Assembly (NCBI GenBank): GCA_003818285.1
Contig: RPRB01000004.1
Coordinates: 1 to 64,000 of the forward strand
From: Myxococcaceae bacterium
Lineage (GTDB): Bacteria; Myxococcota; Myxococcia; Myxococcales; Myxococcaceae
Length of the DNA: 64,000 nucleotides
Direction: 5' to 3'
This document shows, piece after piece, positions 1 to 9,324 of this stretch. Position 1 is the first letter of the stretch; each line of letters starts with the position of its first letter. A model generated the notes under the pieces. That model searched no databases, was not told the origin of the DNA, and worked only from the letters and a program-made list of their open reading frames with translations. The translations under genes and the position numbers were made by a program.

Positions 1-118
1 ACGAGGAGCCGCCTCTACGCGCTGCGGTACGCCGCCTGAGGCGGCGAGTTCCCATCCGCAAGGTCGCCGCCTGGTTCGAGCATGCGCTCGGCCAAGCTCG
101 AATCAACTGATCCCGGTG

Positions 119-1915
119 TTAGCGAGCCGGCGGCGTCCAGCTCCGCATCTTCTCCTCCAGCACGTCGAGCGGCAGGGGGCCGGACTCGAGAACCGCGTCG
201 TGGAAGCCGCGGAGGTCGAACGCGGAGCCGAGCCGGCGCTTGGCGTCCTCGCGCATCCGGCGGATGGCGATCTCCCCCATCTTGTACCCGAGCGCCTGGC
301 CCGGGTCGGCGAGGTAGCGGTCGATCTCCAGCTCCAGCCCGACATCGTTCCTTCCCATCGTGGTCCGGGCGTAGGTGAGCGCCCGATCCCGTGACCAGCC
401 CTCGTGGTGGAGGCCCGTGTCCACCACCAGCCGCACCGCCCGGAAGAGCTCGCTGCGGAGCTGCCCCGCCCGCTGGCGCACGTCCTGGTACAGCCCGAGC
501 TGCGGCCCGAGCCGCTCTGCGTAGAGGGCCCAGCCCTCGACATAAGCGTTGTAGAGCGCGAAGCGCCGGACGCGTGGCAGAGCCTGGTTCTCGCCCGCCA
601 GCGCCACCTGGAAGTGGTGCCCGGGCAGTGCCTCGTGGAGGAAGAGCGACTCGGAGGGACGCACCGGTCGAACCCGCAGCGCGCCGGCGTTCGCGTAGAA
701 GACGCCCGGCCTCGACCCGTCCGGCGTCGCCGGGACGTACTGGCTCGCCGCGGCGTTCTCGCGGAAGCGCTCCACCGGACGCACCTCGAAGTCCGCGGCG
801 GGCATTCGCCCGAAGAGCTCGGGAAGGCGCGGGCGCACGCGCGCCTTGATCGCCAGATAACCGTCCACCAGCTCCTGTTCGCTCTTCACCGCCCCGGTGG
901 GATCGGCGGTGATCGACTCGAGTTACTGGGCCGGAGTGCCGTCGAACCGCTCGGCGATGCGCAGGGCGTCGAGATCTCCGCGGATCCGCTCCACCTCGTC
1001 CAGGCCGAGCTGGTGGATGGCGTGCGCCTCGAGCCGGGTGGTGGTCTGCTTCCGCACCAGGAACGCGTACCGCGCCGGTCCATCGGGCAGTGCCTCGATC
1101 GCCGTGGTGGCCCGTGCCGACGGGAGTACGGTGCTCCGGACGAAGTCGGCGAGCCTGCGGTACGTCGGCACCAGCGTGCCGGTGATGGCGTCGCGATACG
1201 CCGCCGTCAGGCGCTGCCGGTCGGCGGCGGAGAACGTTTCTGGCATCCGGGAGACGGGGCCCCAGAAGGTGCTGTCCTCGGGACGGGCCACCACCTGGGC
1301 CTCCAGCTGGGGCAGCAGCCGGGCCACCACCGGGCGCGGGCGGGTGATGCCCCGCGGGATCCCCTCGCGCGTCCGAGCGATGGCGGCGTCCACCCAGGCA
1401 GGGAAGGCCCGGATCCGCGCGAGGAAGTGCTCGTAGTCGGCGACGGTCCGGAAGGGGTGCTGCCCCATGCCCGACCCGAGAACCGGGAGCTGGACGGGCA
1501 ACGAGCTCATCTGCTCGAGCGGCATCAGGTGGTCGTCGAGCGGGAGCTCTTCCAGCGTGGTGCGCGTCAGGTCGTCCAGCACCGCCCAGGTCAGCACGTC
1601 CTCGCCCCGGAGCTCCGTGCGGGGAATGGCCTCCAGCGAGGCCCGGGTCCGGAGCGCGAGCTGGCGCTTCTCCTCCCGTCCGCCGTCGGTGAGGTCCTCG
1701 GGGAGGCGGTCGTCGTATCGACGGTCACCGACCATCGTGGCCAGCAGGGGGTCGAGGCGGAGCATTCCCTCGAAGTGCTCCTCGGCCAGGGAGCGCACCC
1801 GGGCGCTGGACTCGGCAGACCCGGGACCGGTCGGGGTCGAGGCCGCGGGAGGAGACGAACGATGCGTGCAGGCGAGGCTCAGCGAGAGCAGGAGAACGGG
1901 CAGGGTGGGGCGCAC
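119..1915 (-). pseudogene. DUF885 family (HExxH metallopeptidase-like) lipoprotein interrupted by an in-frame TAA
   Basis: ORFs 923..1915 and 119..889 (both -) share one frame and are separated only by TAA at 923-925. The N-terminal part has a lipoprotein-like signal (LLLSLSLAC); the C-terminal part has HEALPGHHFQ and YVEGWALYAERLG, typical of DUF885. Confidence 0.75.
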
Positions 1916-2034
1916 GGAGCCGGCGAGGAGACGCGGGCGACATGGCGGGCGTCAACGGCGAATCCGCGAACGTCGCCTGGCGCGCTCACGGCCCTTGACC
2001 ACATGCGTGGCCCTGCCACAGAAGTCGTGACTCG

Positions 2035-3111
2035 TTGCCTCTCTCCGACTACGACTTCGACCTGCCCGAGGCGCTCATCGCGCAGGCCCCGCTGGCCGAG
2101 CGCGATGCCTCCCGGTTGCTGGTGCTGGACCGCGCCACCGGCGCCGTCGCCCACCGCCGGTTCGCCGAGTGGCCCCGGCTGCTCGGGCACGGGGACCTGG
2201 TGGTGCTCAACGACACCCGGGTCATCCCGGCCCGGCTCCTCGGCCGGAAGCAGGGCAGCGGAGGTCGGGTGGAGCTGCTCCTGGTGCGCCCGGATGCGGA
2301 CGTGGACGCGTCCGGGGCGCTGTCGGGCTCCGCCGAGGCGCTCCGCTGGATCTGCCTGGGGCAGGCGAGCAAGAGCCTTCGCCCGGGGACGGTGGTCGAG
2401 CTCGAGGGGGGCCGGGCCACGGTGCTGGAGGCGCTCGGCGAAGGGGAGCTCCGGGTGCGCTTCGAGGCCCCCGGCTCGGTGGGCGCGCTCCTCGAGCGCA
2501 GCGGGCGGGTGCCGCTCCCGCCGTACGTCGACCGTGAGCCGACCCCCGAGGACCGGACTCGCTACCAGACGGTGTACGCGCGTGCCGACGGCTCGGTCGC
2601 CGCGCCCACCGCGGGCCTGCACCTCACCGCGAGGACGTTCGCCGAGCTGGAGGCGCTGGGAGTGGAGCGCCGGTTCGTCACCCTCGACGTGGGTCCGGGG
2701 ACGTTCCTCCCCGTCCGCAGCGAGGACGAGTCCTCCCACCGGATGCACGCCGAGCGCTACCACGTGTCGGACGAGACCGCGGCGGCGGTGAACCGGGCGC
2801 GTGCCGAGGGCCGGCGCATCGTCGCCGTGGGCACGACGGTGGTGCGCACGCTGGAGAGCGCTGCCGGGTACGGCCAGGTGCGGCCGGGCGCGGGATCCTC
2901 CCGCCTGTTCATCCGCCCGCCGTACACCTTCCAGGTGGTGGACGCACTGCTCACCAACTTCCACCTCCCGCGCTCCACCCTGCTCATGCTCGTCTCGGCG
3001 TTCGCCGGACGGGAGCGAGTGCTCGCCGCGTACCGGGCCGCGGTGGAGGAGCGGTACCGCTTCTTCAGCTACGGCGACGCGATGTTCATCGCCACCGGAG
3101 CGGTCCGGTGA
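2035..3111 (+). CDS. queA: S-adenosylmethionine:tRNA ribosyltransferase-isomerase
   Basis: MPLSDYDFDLPEALIAQAPLAERDASRLLVLDR, NDTRVIPARLLGRK, APTAGLHLT; TTG start; GTGA overlap with tgt. Confidence 0.95.
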   Translation: MPLSDYDFDLPEALIAQAPLAERDASRLLVLDRATGAVAHRRFAEWPRLLGHGDLVVLNDTRVIPARLLGRKQGSGGRVELLLVRPDADVDASGALSGSAEALRWICLGQASKSLRPGTVVELEGGRATVLEALGEGELRVRFEAPGSVGALLERSGRVPLPPYVDREPTPEDRTRYQTVYARADGSVAAPTAGLHLTARTFAELEALGVERRFVTLDVGPGTFLPVRSEDESSHRMHAERYHVSDETAAAVNRARAEGRRIVAVGTTVVRTLESAAGYGQVRPGAGSSRLFIRPPYTFQVVDALLTNFHLPRSTLLMLVSAFAGRERVLAAYRAAVEERYRFFSYGDAMFIATGAVR

Positions 3112-4232
3112 GCGTTCGCTTCGAGCGGCTCCACGTCGACGCCGGCACCCGCGCCCGTCGCGGGCGGCTGCACACGCCCCACGGCACGGTGGAGACTCCG
3201 GTGTTCATGCCCGTGGGCACGCAGGCCACGGTGAAGGCGGTGGGGCAGGACGATCTCCGGACGCTCGGCGCGGAGATCCTCCTCGGGAACACCTACCACC
3301 TGATGCTCCGGCCGGGAGAGGAGCTCGTCGGTGCCCTGGGCGGCCTGCACCGGTTCATGGCCTGGGACCGGGCGCTCCTCACCGACTCCGGGGGCTTCCA
3401 GGTCTACAGCCTGGCCCAGAACCGGAAGATCACCGAGGAGGGCGCGAGCTTCCAGTCGCACCTCGACGGAAGCCGGTGGATGCTCACCCCCGAGCGCTCC
3501 ATCCAGATCCAGGAGGTGCTCGGCGCGGACGTCATCATGGCCTTCGACGAGTGCGCCCCGTCACGTTCCGAGCGCCGGTACATGGAGGAGAGTCTCGCCC
3601 GCACCACGCGCTGGCTGCACCGCTGCGCGGCAGCGTGGACGCGCGGGCGGAGTGCGCTCTTCGGCATCGTCCAGGGCGGGCTGGACCTCGAGCTCCGGCG
3701 CCGGCACGTGGAGGAGGTCTGCGCGGTGGAGCTCCCCGGCTATGCACTGGGCGGCTACTCGGTGGGCGAGCGCCCCGAGGAGATGCACGCCTCGGTCGCG
3801 GACGTCGCGGTACTCCTGCCGGCCGACCGGCCCCGGTACCTCATGGGGGTGGGCACCCCGGTGGACCTCGTCACCGCCATGGCCGCCGGGGTCGACATGT
3901 TCGACTGCGTCCTCCCCACCCGGTGCGCACGCAACGGGCTGCTCTTCACCCACCTGGGACGGCTGAACCTCCGGAACGCCACCCACGCCCGGGACGAGCG
4001 GGCGCCCGATCCGGAATGCGGCTGCTACACCTGCCGGACCCACTCCCGGGCCTACCTTCGCCACCTCTTCGCCGCGGACGAGCTCCTCGCGCTGCGGCTG
4101 GCAACGCTGCACAACCTCCACCACTACCTGGAGCTCATGCGCGGTGCGCGCGCCGCCATCGAGGAGGATAGGTACGCGGCGTTCGCCGAGGACGTGCGGC
4201 GGCGGGAATCCGGCCGGGCCCCCAGCGGCTGA
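3108..4232 (+). CDS. tgt: queuine tRNA-ribosyltransferase
   Basis: LLGNTYHLMLRPG, LTDSGGFQVYSLA, Zn motif CGCYTCRTHSRAYLRHL. Confidence 0.96.
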   Translation: MSVRFERLHVDAGTRARRGRLHTPHGTVETPVFMPVGTQATVKAVGQDDLRTLGAEILLGNTYHLMLRPGEELVGALGGLHRFMAWDRALLTDSGGFQVYSLAQNRKITEEGASFQSHLDGSRWMLTPERSIQIQEVLGADVIMAFDECAPSRSERRYMEESLARTTRWLHRCAAAWTRGRSALFGIVQGGLDLELRRRHVEEVCAVELPGYALGGYSVGERPEEMHASVADVAVLLPADRPRYLMGVGTPVDLVTAMAAGVDMFDCVLPTRCARNGLLFTHLGRLNLRNATHARDERAPDPECGCYTCRTHSRAYLRHLFAADELLALRLATLHNLHHYLELMRGARAAIEEDRYAAFAEDVRRRESGRAPSG

Positions 4233-4604
4233 GGACGGCGTGCCCGGTCGGTGCCCGCGGAGCCGTCGAGGGCGGCGAGCCGACGCGCGGCGCACGGGCC
4301 CCTCTCACTCGCCGGCAGGCACGCGGGCGAGCGCGCCTGGCTGATCCACCGCGTGCGCAGCGAGGGGCGCACAGGTTCCAGGAAAGCGACCCGGGAGCGC
4401 GCCCCGAGGAATCCCGCGGGGCTGGCCGGTGTTGAACACCCGTTCAGAGGGGCAGTTCTGATCCGGTTCTGATCCTGGTGGGACTTCGTGCCCGCTCGCT
4501 CAGCCGGGGAGCGACGCGCCTTGTCGTCCGGTGCGCCCTCTTGCTAAGGATGCGCGCCCTCTCACGATTCCACTCTTCGAGAGGCCCTGACGGAGTCCAC
4601 CCCC

Positions 4605-4955
4605 GTGCTCACCCATCAAGTCCTGCTGGCCCAGACGGGCGGCGGAAGCCCCTCGTCGCTCTTCATCTTCATCGCCGGGATGTTCGCGATCATGTACTTC
4701 CTCATGATCCGGCCCCAGCAGAAGCAGCTGAAGGAGCACAAGAAGCTCCTCGGCAACCTCAAGAAGGGTGATCTGGTCGTGACCCAGGGGGGGATCATCG
4801 GCCGGATCTTCCTGATCGCCGACCGTGAGGTGCAGATCGAGGTCGCGACCAACGTGAAGATCCGGGTGCTGAAGACCTCGGTCCAGACCGTCCTCAAGGA
4901 CCCCAGCGAGACGCCGAAGTCGGACGAGGCCAAGGCGGAGAAGGAGTCGAAGTGA
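4605..4955 (+). CDS. yajC: preprotein translocase subunit YajC
   Basis: Single TM then FLMIRPQQKQLKEHKKLLGNLKKGD; directly upstream of secD. Confidence 0.93.
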   Translation: MLTHQVLLAQTGGGSPSSLFIFIAGMFAIMYFLMIRPQQKQLKEHKKLLGNLKKGDLVVTQGGIIGRIFLIADREVQIEVATNVKIRVLKTSVQTVLKDPSETPKSDEAKAEKESK

Positions 4956-6721
4956 TGGGCCGCAGCAACTGGGGCCGGTGGCTCATCATCCTCGCCGTCA
5001 CCCTCGGCTCCATCTGGTACCTCATCCCCACCTACTACTCGTTCTTCATCCTGCCCAAGTCGCAGCGGAACGACGAGAAGGCCCTCCAGGCGCGGCTCCC
5101 ACGGTGGGCACCGAGCGCCAAGCACCGCCTCAATCTCGGTCTGGACCTGCAGGGCGGCATCCACATGGTGATGCGGGTCGACACCCAGACCGCGCTGCAG
5201 AAGCGCGTCGAACGCCGCGGCCTGCAGATCCTGAACTTCCTCAAGGACCAGAAGATCGAGGGAGTCACCTACACCACCAATCCCGAGAAGCTCGAGCTGA
5301 CGCTCAAGGCGCCTGACCCCGCTACCCTGGACAAGGTGGAGAAGGAGCTGAAGGGCTTCGACGACTTCACCCGCGTGGGCCGCGCCCAGGATTCGATCAC
5401 CTATCAGCTGAGGGACACCCAGGTCTCCCGCTTTCGCGAGGACGCGGTGGACCAGGCGATGCTCGTGATCCGCCGCCGGATCGACAAGTGGGGCGTGGCC
5501 GAGGTCGACGTGCGGAAGATGGGCACGGACTCGATCCAGATTTCCCTTCCCGGCCGTCAGGATCCGGAGCAGGCCAAGGAGCTCATCGGCACCACCGCCC
5601 AGCTCGAGTTCCGGATGGTGGACGAGAAGAGCAATCACTTCAGCCAGCTGGTGGCCAAGCACCCGCCACCGGCCGACTCGGGGATCAAGCTGGTGCGCCC
5701 CAACGCGTACGAGCAGCTGGAGGGCAAGGACCGCGACCAGCTCCTCGCCTATGCCCGCCAGGATCTCCCCGCCAACCAGGACGTGCTGCTCCAGTGCGTG
5801 ACCGCGCAGGCCCAGAAGGGCAGCTGCGACAGCTATCTCGCCTACCTGGTGGACAAGGCGGTCCCGCTCACCGGCGAGAGCCTCGCCGGGGCCGACGCCA
5901 GCCGCAGCCCGACCAGCAACGACTTCGAGGTCAACCTCTCGTTCGACACCCAGGGGGGCGTGGAGTTCGGAAAGCTCACCGGGGACAACGTGGGCCGGTA
6001 CATGGCCATCGTGCTCGACGACAACGTGAACTCCGCTCCCCGCATCAACGAGCGGATCCCCAACGGCCGCGCCCGCATCACCATGGGCCGTTCGCTGGGG
6101 AAGAGTGACGAGCAGGCGTACCAGGAAGCGAAGAACCTCGAGCTGGTGCTCCGCGCCGGGGCGCTGCCGGCGCCGGTCACCACCGGCGAGATCCGTCAGG
6201 TCGGAGCGAGCCTGGGGGACGAGCTGGTCCGCAAGGGCAGCCTCGCGGCCATCGTCGGCCTGGCCCTGGTGGTCGCCTTCATGGCGGTCTACTACCGGAA
6301 GTCCGGGGTGATCGCCGACGTGGCGCTGATCCTCAACGGCCTGCTGATCCTCGCCGGCCTGGCCCTGTTCAACGCCACACTGACCCTCCCGGGCATCGCC
6401 GGGTTCGTGCTGACGCTGGGCATCGCCGTGGACGCCAACGTCCTCATCAACGAGCGAGTCCGCGAGGAGCTGGCCGCGGGGAAGAGCGCCCGGGCCGCGG
6501 TGGACCAGGGCTACGACCGGGCGTTCTGGACCATCTTCGACGCGCACGTCACCACGCTGATCGCCGGGCTGATCCTCCTCTCCACCGGCACGGGACCGGT
6601 GCGCGGCTTCGCCACGTCGCTGATCATCGGGCTGGTGGCCTCGCTCTTCACCTCGATCGTCGTGACCCGGGCGATCACCACCTACTTCGTCCACGGGCGC
6701 GGCGCCCGGGTCTCGGTCTGA
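4952..6721 (+). CDS. secD: protein translocase subunit SecD
   Basis: LGLDLQGGIHMVMRVD, GIAVDANVLINERVREEL; ATGA overlap with yajC. Confidence 0.96.
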   Translation: MMGRSNWGRWLIILAVTLGSIWYLIPTYYSFFILPKSQRNDEKALQARLPRWAPSAKHRLNLGLDLQGGIHMVMRVDTQTALQKRVERRGLQILNFLKDQKIEGVTYTTNPEKLELTLKAPDPATLDKVEKELKGFDDFTRVGRAQDSITYQLRDTQVSRFREDAVDQAMLVIRRRIDKWGVAEVDVRKMGTDSIQISLPGRQDPEQAKELIGTTAQLEFRMVDEKSNHFSQLVAKHPPPADSGIKLVRPNAYEQLEGKDRDQLLAYARQDLPANQDVLLQCVTAQAQKGSCDSYLAYLVDKAVPLTGESLAGADASRSPTSNDFEVNLSFDTQGGVEFGKLTGDNVGRYMAIVLDDNVNSAPRINERIPNGRARITMGRSLGKSDEQAYQEAKNLELVLRAGALPAPVTTGEIRQVGASLGDELVRKGSLAAIVGLALVVAFMAVYYRKSGVIADVALILNGLLILAGLALFNATLTLPGIAGFVLTLGIAVDANVLINERVREELAAGKSARAAVDQGYDRAFWTIFDAHVTTLIAGLILLSTGTGPVRGFATSLIIGLVASLFTSIVVTRAITTYFVHGRGARVSV

Positions 6722-6723
6722 CG

Positions 6724-7881
6724 ATGCAGATCATCAAGCACAAGACGAACATCGATTTCATCGGGAAGCGGAAGCCCGCGCTCTTCATCAGCTCGGTGCT
6801 CAACCTGGCCATCCTGGTGGGCATCGCGATCTTCGGCTTCAACTTCGGGGTCGATTTCGCGGGCGGGACGGTGGTCGAGCTCAAGTTCGACCACCCGGTC
6901 CGCGCCGACGAGGTCCGGGCCCGGGCGGAGAAGGCGGGCCTGCACGATGTGAGCGTGCAGGGGATCGGCGGCTCCAGCGAGAACAGCTACCTGCTCCGGC
7001 TCGGTGGCGTGACCCAGCTGACCCCCGAGACCGCAGTCACCGCGAGGCAGGCCCTCGAGGCGCTGGGAGGCATCACCAACTTCCACGCCGACGTGCAGAA
7101 CGGGATCATCAACTTCCGCTCGGGACAGAAGCTGGACCCGGACCGGGTGCGCCAGGCCATCACCGGCTCCGGGACAGGGGTGAAGGAGGTCCGTGACCTC
7201 GGCCCCGCGCAGGGCGGGGGACAGGACTACCAGGCAGTGGCATCGGGCATGGCGGACCGGATCACCTCTGCCATGGCCAAGGGCCTTGCCCAGCCCGACT
7301 TCAAGGTGCAGCGGGTGGACTACGTCGGCCCGCAGGTCGGAAACCAGCTGCGGAACAAGGGCATCGCCGCCCTGCTCTACGCGATGCTGGCGATCCTGGT
7401 GTACGTGGCGTTCCGCTTCGACTTCAAGTTCGGACCGGGGGCGCTGCTGGCCATGGTCCACGACGTCATCATGGTGAGCGGCTACTACCTGGTGACTCGC
7501 CGCGAGTTCAACCTGACCTCGATCGCGGTGCTGCTCACCATCACCGGCTACTCGATCAACGACACCATCGTCATCTACGACCGGATCCGGGAGGAGATGG
7601 CCCGGTACAAGGGCAAGCCGCTGCCGGAGATCATCAACATCGCGGTGAACGACACCCTGTCGCGCACCATCCTCACCTCCGGCGTCACCGCGCTCTCCCT
7701 GGTGGGACTCCTCATCTTCGGCGTGGGGGAGATCTGGGACTTCGCGATGGCGATGCTGATCGGCATCATCGTCGGGACCTACTCGAGCGTGTACATCGCC
7801 AGCCCGCTGACCATCTGGCTCGACCAGCGCGCGGCGCGGAAGAAGGCCGCCGGCGGTGCGATGAAGGTGCGGGCGGCCTGA
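6724..7881 (+). CDS. secF: protein translocase subunit SecF
   Basis: GVDFAGGTVVELKF, ITGYSINDTIVIYDRIRE. Confidence 0.96.
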   Translation: MQIIKHKTNIDFIGKRKPALFISSVLNLAILVGIAIFGFNFGVDFAGGTVVELKFDHPVRADEVRARAEKAGLHDVSVQGIGGSSENSYLLRLGGVTQLTPETAVTARQALEALGGITNFHADVQNGIINFRSGQKLDPDRVRQAITGSGTGVKEVRDLGPAQGGGQDYQAVASGMADRITSAMAKGLAQPDFKVQRVDYVGPQVGNQLRNKGIAALLYAMLAILVYVAFRFDFKFGPGALLAMVHDVIMVSGYYLVTRREFNLTSIAVLLTITGYSINDTIVIYDRIREEMARYKGKPLPEIINIAVNDTLSRTILTSGVTALSLVGLLIFGVGEIWDFAMAMLIGIIVGTYSSVYIASPLTIWLDQRAARKKAAGGAMKVRAA

Positions 7882-8105
7882 GCGCCATCTGCCGGCCCTC
7901 CGCGTGCTTCCGACTCCGGGAACGTCCCGGTTCATGCCGGGCACCGGCCGCCGCCTGCCGTGACGACCTCAGCGCCCGCTGGGACCACGGGGCGTAGGTG
8001 GAGTGCCGCCGAAGGCCCGCGAGCGGCTGAGGACCCTCCGCTGGACGCCTGAGCCATCGCGCTCGGGACGATGCACCGCGTGCGGGGCCCGGTGTCCTCC
8101 CGGGC

Positions 8106-8834
8106 ATGGGAGGATGGCCACTCCGCTCGCGCGTCGATCGCCGCCAGGCGCTCGCCCTCCTCGCCCGGGGCGGCGCGCTCCTCGTCGCCGCCTGCGGGAC
8201 GACACCCGGGGGGCCGGCGTGCGCGCTCGCGCCGATCCTCACTGCCGGCCCGTACTGGCGGGATGCGCCGCTCCACCGCCTGGATCTGCGGTGGGACAGT
8301 CAGCCGCTCGCCGGAGCGGGGCCCGTCCCCGGCGTCCCGCTCGTCCTCACCCTCCGCCCCTTCACCAGCACGGACGCGTGGTGCCGCCCGATCCGCGGAG
8401 CCCGCGTCGATCTCTGGCACTGCGACGCACGGGGTGCCTATTCCGGTGTCCAGGACCGCGGCACCGGTGGGCGTGACTTCCTCCGTGGCTACCAGGTGAC
8501 CGACGACGCTGGGGAGGTTCGCTTCGTGACCGTCTATCCCGGCTGGTATCCCGGGCGCACGGCTCACATCCACGCCAAGGTGCGGCTCTTCGATCCCTTC
8601 GGAGAGGTCACCACCGAGATGAGCACCCAGCTCTTCTTCGACGACACGGTCACCGACGTGGTCCTCGAGAAGGAGCCGTACGCCGGCCGCGGGCCGCGTG
8701 ACACCCGCAACGTGGACGATCGGATCCTCCGCGGTCATTCCGCCCCCTTCATCTCCGTCGCCGGAGACTTGGAATCGGCGCTGGAGGGCAGAGTCGAGAT
8801 CGGCGTCCGGGTAGGGGAGATCCAGCGCGACTGA
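8106..8834 (+). CDS. intradiol ring-cleavage dioxygenase family protein, secreted/lipoprotein-like
   Basis: Twin-Arg/lipobox-like N-terminus (DRRQALALLARGGALLVAACG); VDLWHCDARGAYSGVQD and YPGWYPGRTAHIHAKV contain the Tyr/His metal ligands of the family. Confidence 0.85.
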   Translation: MGGWPLRSRVDRRQALALLARGGALLVAACGTTPGGPACALAPILTAGPYWRDAPLHRLDLRWDSQPLAGAGPVPGVPLVLTLRPFTSTDAWCRPIRGARVDLWHCDARGAYSGVQDRGTGGRDFLRGYQVTDDAGEVRFVTVYPGWYPGRTAHIHAKVRLFDPFGEVTTEMSTQLFFDDTVTDVVLEKEPYAGRGPRDTRNVDDRILRGHSAPFISVAGDLESALEGRVEIGVRVGEIQRD

Positions 8835-9324
8835 GTCGCGCGCTTGCCGGTGAGACGGCGGCGAGGACGGCTTTCGATGCACGGGCGGGACCGACGCTGG
8901 CGAGCGCTCCCGCCGGTGTGGACGGGCCGCTGCCTGCTCGGTTCCACGCGGGTCGAATGGACCGGGCCGCCCGGGGTCAGACCGATCGTCTATGAATCGT
9001 CGGCGTCGGGGCGCACACGATGCGCGCTGCTCGGAGGCACGGCCCGGCAGGCGGTGTGACATCGCACCGACACGTGGCCGCGCACTGAGGCAACGTCGGC
9101 TCTCGTCGTCGTGGGCTGCAGCAACCGTGATCCGTTTGCTCGCGCTCGTACGTCGCATCCCGACTCCAGCGACATGCGCTGATCCTGCGCGCAGCCATTC
9201 CTTGCGTGTGCACGGGCACATTCCACGCGCCTGCTGATCCTGCGTGGGCGCGTGTCGTTCGCTGTCAGACCACTCCGGTACGAACATTCCAAACGGCGGG
9301 CGTTTGCACGAGAGGAGTTGCCGG

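Noticed and set aside
923-925. Recoded stop (selenocysteine/pyrrolysine) in the DUF885 gene
   Set aside because: The codon is TAA, not TGA or TAG, and no recoding element is evident.
4616-6694. 692-aa minus-strand ORF opposite secD
   Set aside because: Shadow ORF typical of high-GC DNA; His/Gly/Asp/Arg-rich with no domain, while the plus strand clearly encodes YajC/SecD.
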